Origin: Acanthopleura granulata
Lineage: Eukaryota; Mollusca; Polyplacophora; Chitonida; Chitonidae
Assembly (NCBI GenBank): GCA_016165875.1
Contig: JABBOT010000034.1
Location: 2,193,200-2,257,199, forward strand
Direction of reading: 5' to 3'
Length of the DNA: 64,000 nt
Shown: piece by piece, positions 56,200-64,000 of the stretch
Layout of the letters: each line of letters begins with the position of its first letter
Position numbering within the stretch: position 1 is the stretch's first letter
Program-made: the position numbers and the translations under genes
Notes under the pieces: generated by a model
The model's input: the letters and a program-made list of their open reading frames with translations, nothing else
The model's database searches: none
Told to the model about the DNA's origin: nothing

Positions 56200-57566
56200 A
56201 GGAATACCCTAAACCTTTCCAAAAATGTTTCTAACATTCGATCGTCGTATCAGCCGAATTCAGGGGCTGATAAAAAGAGGAAGCTGGAGGTTCTATCAGA
56301 CCCTCTAGACATTGGACAGGAAAGTTGGCCGGCTTTTATTGTTCTCTCAACAAAGAGTGAACAAAAGCCGGCCTCGAAAATACATTACTTTCTTTTGAAG
56401 AGGGCCTTGGAGGGTGCAGCAGGCACTTTAAAAATGTTAAAAAGCTGCGATCAGGAGACATTCTGATAGAATGTTTCCGGAAACAACAATCTAAAAATTT
56501 ACCATCGCTCAATATAATTTCCGATATATCTGTTTTTACATCCCCTCACAATACCCTGAACAGCTGTCAGGGAATAATACGTGACAGGGATGGGAATATT
56601 TTCGACCTAACTGAAGAGGAAATCTGTACAGAATTAAAGCCACAGGGTGTTGTCAGAGTGAAACGTTTCACAACAAAAAGAGCTGGCAACATCCTCAAAT
56701 TAAACACATACCTGCTGACATTTAATAGCACCTCTCTACCATCATATATCTACATTGGCCCGTATAGGGTTAATGTCGATTTATACATACCTAACCCGAC
56801 ACGATGTTTTAATTCCCAAAAATTTGGTCATGGTAAAGGCCAATGTAAAAATAAACTGGTTTGTTTCAGATGCGGCAGTGAAGGTCATGATGGTTTTGAC
56901 TGCAGCAGCACAATCAAGTGCTGCAATTGCGGCCGAGATCACATGGCCTCCTCTAAGGACTGTCCTCTTTTCATTAAAGAAAAACAAATCATCAACTTAA
57001 AAACTAAAAACAACATTTCCTATCAGGAGGCCCGCAAATTGGCCTCACTTTCGAGTACGCCACCGCAGACTTCGTTTGCCAATGTGGTCAAGCGAGCTGC
57101 AACATCTGTTGCAACTCAAACTTCTTTGACTTGGCCCATTGGAAACGACAAACCTAGTTCGATCACTGTGGAACCTTCAGCTCAACCTGCCCGGAACTCT
57201 TGTTCAACTCAGACCATCACAGTACAAGAAACAAAACCAGTAAACAATGTAAAACAAACTGATAAACCTGAACCTCAGCCCTCTAAAAATCATAATGAAA
57301 AAAACAAATCCAAAAGTACAACTCCAAGTAGTAATATTAAAGCCAGTAAACCGAGTGGCCCCAGAGAACATCTTTCTAAGGCCACTCGAGATCCTGTCCA
57401 AACATTTAACAGGTTTGGATCGTTGGAGGACGTTGTCCCTTCAACATCAGATGCGGATGTGATGGATACATCACCCGCACCAGGGAGATCTTCCAGCCGA
57501 TCTCCAAGGAAGGGTCGTCCTAGATCCAAACATAAAGAGAAATCTCCTATACGCCTCCCTCCGTAA
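56200..57566 (+). pseudogene. LINE copy D ORF1 (gag-like), start lost and one frameshift
   Basis: The position of the ATG in copies A and B is AGG here (56200-56202), and no in-frame ATG replaces it nearby. After about 77 codons a single A is missing from a run (ACTTTAAAAATG at 56430; six As in copy B), shifting the frame. From there to TAA (57564-57566) the frame is open. Three zinc knuckles follow: the first has Cys-to-Ser (CFNSQKFGHGKGQC), the second is CFRCGSEGHDGFDC and the third CCNCGRDHMASSKDC. The tail is rich in Ser, Pro, Lys and Gln. Without a start or frame continuity this copy probably cannot supply full-length ORF1 protein. A homopolymer assembly error could explain the frameshift but not the start change. 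Confidence 0.85.
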
Positions 57567-60500
57567 TGTCTGCATACGACAAAATTATACAGTGGAATTG
57601 TCGAGGTCTTAAGGTTAATATGATTGAAATAACACAGCTGGTCCAATCATTAAATCCCATTGCCCTTTGTCTTCAGGAAACTCACCTGAAGAAATCTGAC
57701 AAAGATAAAATAACTCTCAAAAATTATTCACTTTATAGTACATTTTGTCACGAAGAAGAGCGAGCTGCAGGCGGCTCCTCTGTCTTCATAAATAACAATA
57801 TTATCCACAGTCCTGTTGCTCTGGATACAGAGCTTCAGGCTGTGGCCGTTCGTGTCTCATTGTCTAAGACAGTCACTTTGTGTTCGGTTTATATTCCTCC
57901 GAACATTTCTTTGTCAGCTTTACAGTTACATAATTTGAAAGAACAATTACCTACACCCTTCGTAATAATGGGCGATTTTAATTCCCATAACCCCTTATGG
58001 GGAAGTAACAATATAAATACTAAGGGCAAGGTAGTTGAAGATTTTTTAACCAAGGAAGAACTGTGTTATTTCAATGATGGTTCTAATACTCATTTGCATG
58101 CGGGTAATGGCATCCATTCTGCTATCGATCTCACTATCACCGATCCATCACTTCTCCTGGATTTTTCTTGGAGAGTGCACAAGGATCTTTGTGGTAGTGA
58201 CCATTTTCCTATTATCCTAGAGCATGTCACTTCTAATTCTTTAGAACGTGTAGCTAGGTGGAAGTTCGATAAAGCAGATTGGATGGCATTTGAGATGTTC
58301 TGTGAGGCTGATATCACTCCACAGACTCTCAATGCAGCACATGACCCAATATTTAAATTTAATCAGCTTATATTACGAGCTGCAGATAGAACTATCCCTA
58401 AGACCTCGACCAGTCCAAGATCCAAAAGTAAACCCTGGTACGACAATGACTGTCGTAAAGCCATAAAGGACCGTAAAAGGGCTGAACACAAGTTCAACCA
58501 TTGCCCTACTGATAAAAATTTAAACCAGGTTCGTATTCTTGCAGCTAAGGCTCGTCGATTACTTAAGTCCAAGAGACGATCTTGTTGGCGGAACTTTGTT
58601 TCAGGCATTACGTCCAAAACACCTATGCGTAAGGTCTGGAATATGGTTCAGAAACTAAAGGGTAAAAATAACAAAGCAAAAGTCCAGCACTTGAAAGATG
58701 GAGATACCATACTAACTTCTCCATCCGATATAGCTAATAAATTAGCGGAATCAATTTCTAAAAAATCTTCTTCTGAGAATTATACTTCACAATTTCAGCA
58801 TGTCAAAAACAAGAAGGAGAAAATGAAATTGCCCTTTTCTCCTAAAAACTTAGAAGATTATAATCGTCCTTTTAATATCGATGAACTAAAAACTGCACTC
58901 AGAAAGGCACATGATACAGCGTGTGGTCCTGATAATGTATATTATAAATTTCTGAACCATTTACCAGCTGAACCACTTGAGACTCTCTTGGACTTATTGA
59001 ACGATATTTGGATAACTGGTAATTTTCCACCCTCATGGAGGGAGGCATGTATTATCCCGGTCCCCAAACCGGGTAAGGATCATACTGATCCAAATAATTA
59101 CCGTCCCATAGCTCTTACCAGTTGCGTCTGTAAGACTATGGAACGAATGATAAATGATAGACTTGTTTGGTTTCTCGAAACCAACAAGTTACTATCTAAT
59201 ATCCAATGTGGTTTTCGTCAAGGTAGATCTACAGTGGATCACCTCGTTCGACTTGAAAGTTTCATTCGCGATGGTTTTATTAATAATGAACATGTGGTGT
59301 CAATATTTTTTGACCTTGAAAAGGCCTACGACACCACGTGGAAATATGGCATTTTAAAAGACCTCGCGGATATGGGCCTTAAAGGTCGATTACCTATATT
59401 TATATCCAAATTTTTATCAAATCGTCAGTTTAAGGTACGGGTGGGGTCCAGTCTTTCGGACTCTTATGAGCAAGAGATGGGTGTACCCCAGGGCAGTATC
59501 CTTTCACCTACGCTGTTCAGCATAAAAATTAATAGCTTGACCCAAACATTAACATCTGGAACCGAGGGTTGTTTATATGTAGATGATTTTCTGATATGCT
59601 ACCGCGCTAAAAATATGAATAACATCGAGCGGCAACTGCAGCTTTGTCTCAATAAGATCGAGAAATGGGCAGTTGGCAACGGTTTTAGATTTTCTACGTC
59701 TAAAACCGTCGGTATGCATTTCTGTAATAAACGGAAACTTCATCTCGACCCTGAGCTTAATTTTTGTGGTGAACCAGTGAAGATTGTTGGGGAAAATAAA
59801 TTTTTAGGAGTTATATTCGATAGTAAGCTATCTTTTATACCTCACATAAAAACGCTTAAAGCTAAATGTATAAAGGCTCTGGATATAATTAAGGTCGTGT
59901 CTAGCACGGATTGGGGTGGTGACCGATCTGTTTTACTTAATTTATATCGTTCTCTGGTGAGGTCTAAATTGGACTATGGGTCCATCATTTATGGTTCCGC
60001 TAGGAAATCATATCTTAAAATGTTGGATCCGGTCCATCACCAAGGTCTGAGGCTCAGCCTTGGTGCCTTTAGAACCTCACCAGTAGAGAGTTTATACGTG
60101 GAGGCCAATGAGCCTTCTTTACATAACCGACGTATTAAACTCAGCCTTCAATATGCAACAAAGCTTAAAGCTCACCCAACAAACCCTGCCTACGACTGTG
60201 TTTTCAATCCATCATACGTAGACAAATATACTAAATGTCCTAACAAGATCCCTCCGTTCGGTCTCCGTATACGGGACAATGTTGTGGAAGCTAACATCAA
60301 GCTAGAGGAGATAGCTCCGGTATCTTTACCGGAGTCTCCTCCCTGGCTTCTTCCACAACCTAAACTAATATTTGATCTACGTCAACATAATAAATCGAAC
60401 ACAAATCCTCTTATAATTCAGCAAGCTTTTGCTGAAATTAAGGCTAATTATCCAAATTATAAATTTATATACACTGATGGGTCGAAGGATGGGGACAGGG

Positions 60501-61261
60501 TTGCGGCTGCGGCTGTCTTAGAACAGCGGGTCTCTTCTCTTCGTCTTCCGTGTACATCGTCTGTCTTTTCTGCAGAAGCCAGGGCTATACTCCTGGCCTT
60601 ATCATATGTTTCCTCTGGGCGTGCCCAGAGGGCAATGGTATGTAGTGACTCGCTCTCCTGCCTTTTGGCAATGCAGAATAATAAATTCAAAAACCCGTTT
60701 ATTCTGGAAATTTTAGCCTTACATAGAAAATTGATTAAAAGAGGCAAAGATATTGTATTCTGTTGGATACCAAGCCATATTGGTATCCATGGAAACACAG
60801 TCGTGGACAGGGAGGCAAAGGCTGCCCTAAATAAATCCGTATCAAAAGTTAAAATCCCATACGCTGATTTTAAATCTAACATTCTTAAGTATATTTGTCG
60901 CCTTTGGCAGGGTGAATGGGACGCGCAGGTGTGTAATAAACTGCACGCTATTCACCCTGTCATTGGCCATAACTCTTATACACTGGGTATGTCTCGTAGA
61001 GACCAAGTGGTTTTAACAAGATGCCGTGTTGGGCATTCTCGTCTAACACACAATTTTATCCTGGATGGGAGCAGTGCTCCCGAGTGTGTTGGATGTGGTG
61101 CTGAATACGGCATCAAACATATCCTGGTTGACTGTGTGGACTTTGCCCATGTGCGGCAAAGATTCTACACAGTAAACTGCATATATGAGTTGTTTGACAG
61201 CATCGCTGGCGACGCTGTCATAAAATATTTGAAGGCCATTGGCCTGTATCATAAAATATAA
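57566..61261 (+). CDS. LINE copy D ORF2: endonuclease, reverse transcriptase, RNase H (1231 aa, intact)
   Basis: Copies element RNA into DNA at a nicked genomic target. The endonuclease (about residues 1-220) shows QWNCRGL (Asn11), LQETH (Glu38), IMGDFNSHNPLWGS (Asp137, Asn139) and GSDHFP (Asp212, His213). The reverse transcriptase (about 460-760) shows YRPIALTSCVCKTMERM, FFDLEKAYDTTW, GVPQGSILSPTLFS and the catalytic YVDD at 671-674. RNase H shows YTDGSKDGD (Asp971), FSAEARA, CSDSLS and VVDREAK (Asp1081), a complete acidic set. A C-terminal knuckle is CX2CX7HX4C at 1174-1190. The ATG overlaps the ORF1 stop as TAATG, suggesting translation by termination-reinitiation. No residue loss is visible, so the protein is potentially active. 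RNase H plus this layout indicates the I superfamily. Confidence 0.95.
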   Translation: MSAYDKIIQWNCRGLKVNMIEITQLVQSLNPIALCLQETHLKKSDKDKITLKNYSLYSTFCHEEERAAGGSSVFINNNIIHSPVALDTELQAVAVRVSLSKTVTLCSVYIPPNISLSALQLHNLKEQLPTPFVIMGDFNSHNPLWGSNNINTKGKVVEDFLTKEELCYFNDGSNTHLHAGNGIHSAIDLTITDPSLLLDFSWRVHKDLCGSDHFPIILEHVTSNSLERVARWKFDKADWMAFEMFCEADITPQTLNAAHDPIFKFNQLILRAADRTIPKTSTSPRSKSKPWYDNDCRKAIKDRKRAEHKFNHCPTDKNLNQVRILAAKARRLLKSKRRSCWRNFVSGITSKTPMRKVWNMVQKLKGKNNKAKVQHLKDGDTILTSPSDIANKLAESISKKSSSENYTSQFQHVKNKKEKMKLPFSPKNLEDYNRPFNIDELKTALRKAHDTACGPDNVYYKFLNHLPAEPLETLLDLLNDIWITGNFPPSWREACIIPVPKPGKDHTDPNNYRPIALTSCVCKTMERMINDRLVWFLETNKLLSNIQCGFRQGRSTVDHLVRLESFIRDGFINNEHVVSIFFDLEKAYDTTWKYGILKDLADMGLKGRLPIFISKFLSNRQFKVRVGSSLSDSYEQEMGVPQGSILSPTLFSIKINSLTQTLTSGTEGCLYVDDFLICYRAKNMNNIERQLQLCLNKIEKWAVGNGFRFSTSKTVGMHFCNKRKLHLDPELNFCGEPVKIVGENKFLGVIFDSKLSFIPHIKTLKAKCIKALDIIKVVSSTDWGGDRSVLLNLYRSLVRSKLDYGSIIYGSARKSYLKMLDPVHHQGLRLSLGAFRTSPVESLYVEANEPSLHNRRIKLSLQYATKLKAHPTNPAYDCVFNPSYVDKYTKCPNKIPPFGLRIRDNVVEANIKLEEIAPVSLPESPPWLLPQPKLIFDLRQHNKSNTNPLIIQQAFAEIKANYPNYKFIYTDGSKDGDRVAAAAVLEQRVSSLRLPCTSSVFSAEARAILLALSYVSSGRAQRAMVCSDSLSCLLAMQNNKFKNPFILEILALHRKLIKRGKDIVFCWIPSHIGIHGNTVVDREAKAALNKSVSKVKIPYADFKSNILKYICRLWQGEWDAQVCNKLHAIHPVIGHNSYTLGMSRRDQVVLTRCRVGHSRLTHNFILDGSSAPECVGCGAEYGIKHILVDCVDFAHVRQRFYTVNCIYELFDSIAGDAVIKYLKAIGLYHKI

Positions 61262-61500
61262 ATTTTATTTTCATACATACTCGTCATAAAACTTCCTTAA
61301 TATGCTGGTTTTCGAGTTTTAACTGTTTTGGTTTTCTTACCTGATTTTAATCATGTCCGTACGTTTTTGGTTTGTTTTTAATGTTCTCATGTCACTATGG
61401 AAAACCTGAACTGTCTCGTGGTTCCACCTTGTTGTCGCGACGATATGGCTGAGATATTGCCGATGTGGCGTTAAGCGATAATCATTCATTCATTCATTCT

Positions 61501-62360
61501 GAATTTGAACCCTTGAACACATTATGCTTTTCTGGTAATGGATCTTGTATATATGGTTTTGATACACCTTTGCCTTTTAGGAGTGATACGTGAATGTCGG
61601 ACTTGACGTTTATATTGAATACATTGTTGCACAAAGAGTCGTTTTTTCGTTGTTTTCATGAAAGTGTTTATTAAATGGGAACTCAGCGTTTTGAAATCAA
61701 TAACGTCTAATAAATTGCAATCATTTATGCCACCCCCATGACAACGGCGACATCAGAATTAGGTAGAAACATGTATAAATTTTGATTTCACTTCATTTGA
61801 CATCACTTGTCTGGAATTATATGAAACACGTGATAACAATGCTAAAGGACCAGTTAAACCGAGAACCGATATCTTCATTTTGGAATAATGTCTCGGCATT
61901 TATTACATCATCACAGGAGTCTTTGGTTGCAAGGTCCAATACTACCTGGTCAGTGGAAGGGCAGGTTTCAAGATCTCACTCTTCCTGCGCTTCGTGAATA
62001 TGGTACGTAAAGTACACTGTAGAAACTCGGCCTTTTCTTGAATTTTATTAACCGTAAGACATATGAAAAAAAAAATCCATAAAACTGGAATCAGCATGAA
62101 ATGGAGTTTCTAAAGCTGCATATTTTATTTTAAGACGTCATGTTTTTAAAGAATAGAAATCGGCATATTGTGATATAGATCATTCGGGTAAAGAGGGCGA
62201 GATAACTCTGTTCATTCTGACTGTTGGGCGGGCTCCTCAATCCCTTGGGCAGATATTTTCACGCTTTTGACTTGTGGCATGTCGTGACCACCCCGGTTAC
62301 ACTCCCGAAACTAATCGATTTTTAGATGATCTCTTCTGGACTATCTGTTGATCATCTTTT
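61501..62360. other. No recognisable gene
   Basis: Short ORFs only. Confidence 0.4.
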
Positions 62361-62570
62361 TGAAATTTTCCACACGGGTTTGGTAGTAGGAACATGCAAA
62401 TACCGTGATGAAATTCTCCATACGCTTTTAGTAGTCGGAACCTCGAATCTCGGTGTGAAATTTTTGACACGCGTGTGGTAGTAGGAACACCCAATCACTT
62501 GGTGACATCTTCCACGGTCGTTTGGCGATAGTGACATATCTATGTGAGATGTAGTATGGCAGTAGAAATA
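62361..62570. repeat. Minisatellite, ~47-bp unit
   Basis: About four units of 44-48 bp, each with AAATTTTCCACACG-like, GGTAGTAGGAACA-like and GGTGTG-like segments (from 62361, 62409, 62456 and 62503). Divergence between units is considerable. Two minus-strand frames are open because of it and are not genes. Confidence 0.75.
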
Positions 62571-62574
62571 TTCA

Positions 62575-63705
62575 ATACAGTACTAACAGTTAAAATGTTT
62601 ACTTCTTTTCATGGTATCCTCTCTCCAATGAAGATGACCGCCGTCATACAAGTGAAAGAGTTCTTCTGACCAATGGTAAGGCTAATTCAATTAACAGGGG
62701 AAAAATTATAAAAAGGGATTAATAAATAGTGTTTGAAACTGCATTTGTACTGTCTCCGCCTGAATGCAGGAGTAATAGACTTCAGTGCTATTTTGTCTGT
62801 CCGCTGTTTTATGTCGTGCTTTTTGTGGGCTCATGACCAAGTGTTTGTATACGAGGACAATGCAATGTTTCTACGCAGGCACAATCACCTCAGCTTGTGC
62901 TTGGTACTGACCAGATATGGCGGCAATAAAACCTCAAGTAAAACACAAAGACGTGCAGTTCCACTAAAGTGAATTCGGAGCAGCGTCGGCAAAAGATTCA
63001 TTAAGCAGCCCGATTTCATAGTTTGTGACAAGTGTATGGTTGTATTGGAGCTAATACACAAGTTGTTTGCTTCACTGCGCATGTCTATAGGTGTACTGGG
63101 CTTAAGGCGAAAGTTAACGTTTAAAGCCGAACCAACTGACAATAAATACAACCCTTGTCTGAACTGACTATGTGGATTTATCCCAAGGCTAGTAGACAGA
63201 CGCATAAAGATAAAATCTCACGGTCAAAATAATTCACAGAACACAGAAGTGGATGTCTGCAAATAGACGTATGAGACGATGTGAAATTAATGTGGGCGTT
63301 GTCTTCCAAGCAATCAGACCCTTCACGAGATCAGCGATGCCACCATAATAGAATGAAAATAATGTTGTGCTTATAGAAGACAGACTGTACGTAACTGGAG
63401 CTTATTTGTTAAGACAGCGACATATGGAGGCCATCAAACTGTTCCTGGCAGGAGCTCAGCTACAGTTGTTTAAGTTTCGATTTATTTGTCGCAGGGGAGT
63501 ATTAAAGGGACTTGATTGCCCAAATAGTAAGTATTTTGGCGTCCTTACAGTATGACATGAGTATTTGGTATTTTTTTCAAGAAGTTACAAGCTTTCATTA
63601 ATCTCATCACCAGCATTGTACGATAAGTGAATGTTTAAAATAACAAAAAATAATGAAAGTCTGCATTCAGTGGGAATGGAGCATGTGCACAGCGATCGGT
63701 AAACT
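62575..63705. other. No recognisable gene
   Basis: ORFs of 60-106 codons without motifs or splice support. Confidence 0.4.
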
Positions 63706-63709
63706 TCGT

Positions 63710-63832
63710 ATGTTTACAAACGTGGCTGATGACACGCGTAAAGGAAGGACTTACGGCTCTCTCGGTAGAGGATCGGCCAAAAAGAGGCGTAAAAAGAGCT
63801 CTGTAGGCTGGCAAGCAAGTCTACAGATGTAA
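63710..63832 (+). CDS. Short basic ORF (40 aa), unassigned
   Basis: ATG at 63710 opens MFTNVADDTRKGRTYGSLGR then GSAKKRRKKSSVGWQASLQM and TAA. The AKKRRKK cluster looks like a nuclear-localisation or nucleic-acid-binding stretch. It could be a small protein, the first exon of a gene running out of the window, or chance. No neighbours help. Confidence 0.2.
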   Translation: MFTNVADDTRKGRTYGSLGRGSAKKRRKKSSVGWQASLQM

Positions 63833-64000
63833 TTACTGTCCAAGTTTCGGAAGACTACCGCTTGCTAGGTGAGTGCAAATGTTGTTGTTGCGGCGGTCTG
63901 AAACGTCGAACAGACACACGTTTCTGAATCAAAGTTTAATGGGAAGATTATTGGTAACCTCTTCACAATGCTGTTTAAATGCTATGCTCTGCATGTATCT

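Larger units (their letters stand above)
55540..61500 (+). mobile_element. Full-length LINE copy D with intact ORF2
   Basis: Best preserved LINE in the window: 5'UTR, ORF1 with two lesions, fully open ORF2, 3'UTR with the GATATGGCTGAGATATTGCC block and an ATTC-repeat end. I could not find a convincing target-site duplication. Copy C belongs to the same subfamily. Of the copies here it is the youngest-looking. Confidence 0.9.

Noticed and set aside
62297..62537. Two overlapping minus-strand ORFs with repeated peptides
   Set aside because: They follow the ~47-bp minisatellite; no independent evidence of coding.
1..64000. CRISPR arrays, operons, prophage or bacterial defence systems
   Set aside because: Nothing of the kind is present; spliced exons, SINEs and LINEs show the sequence is eukaryotic.

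Overview
The window is eukaryotic, AT-rich and repeat-dense. It has no long cellular reading frames, operons or ribosome-binding sites. The repeat mix suggests a marine mollusc, probably a gastropod such as an abalone: an I-superfamily-like LINE with an RNase H domain and an ATTC-repeat 3' tail, two tRNA-derived SINE families, and remnants of Ty3/gypsy, Tc1/mariner and pogo elements. The species call is inference from repeat style only.

Five sizeable copies of one LINE dominate. Copy A (about 4.26-10.24 kb, minus) is full length, decayed, flanked by a 10-bp target-site duplication, and carries a second, oppositely oriented LINE fragment nested in its ORF1. Copy B (24.39-30.28 kb, plus) is full length but broken in both ORFs. 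Copy E (37.2-38.3 kb, plus) is a divergent 5'UTR/ORF1 remnant. Copy C (46.81-49.41 kb, plus) is 5'-truncated with a 12-bp target-site duplication. Copy D (55.54-61.50 kb, plus) has an uninterrupted 1231-codon ORF2 (endonuclease, reverse transcriptase, RNase H, C-terminal zinc knuckle) beside an ORF1 that has lost its start codon and one base. ORF1 and ORF2 meet at a TAATG stop-start overlap in A, B and D.

Between the LINEs, from 0 to about 35 kb, lies an old tandem segmental duplication. Aligned by eye, its units share pieces of a small multi-exon gene: a signal-peptide exon (16.29, 23.20 and possibly 34.6 kb), a cysteine-rich exon (16.61 kb) and a terminal exon (0.09, 17.68 and 32.62 kb). 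Most copies are damaged by indels, SINEs, a gypsy LTR or a LINE. The 23.20-kb signal exon and the 17.68-kb terminal exon remain open. I read this as a decaying array of genes for a small secreted protein, and it is the most interesting non-transposon content here.

Other content: a Ty3/gypsy integrase remnant (2.8-4.0 kb), a gypsy 3' LTR with the end of pol (23.7-24.4 kb), a rearranged Tc1/mariner transposase end (21.1-21.35 kb), a pogo/Tigger-like exon (52.1-52.65 kb), an undescribed ~330-bp dispersed repeat in four copies, three minisatellites of 42, 46 and ~47 bp, and two candidate exons of an unrecognised gene (41.15 and 43.20 kb). The rest, including 43.8-46.8, 52.7-55.0 and 61.5-64 kb, shows nothing I can assign.
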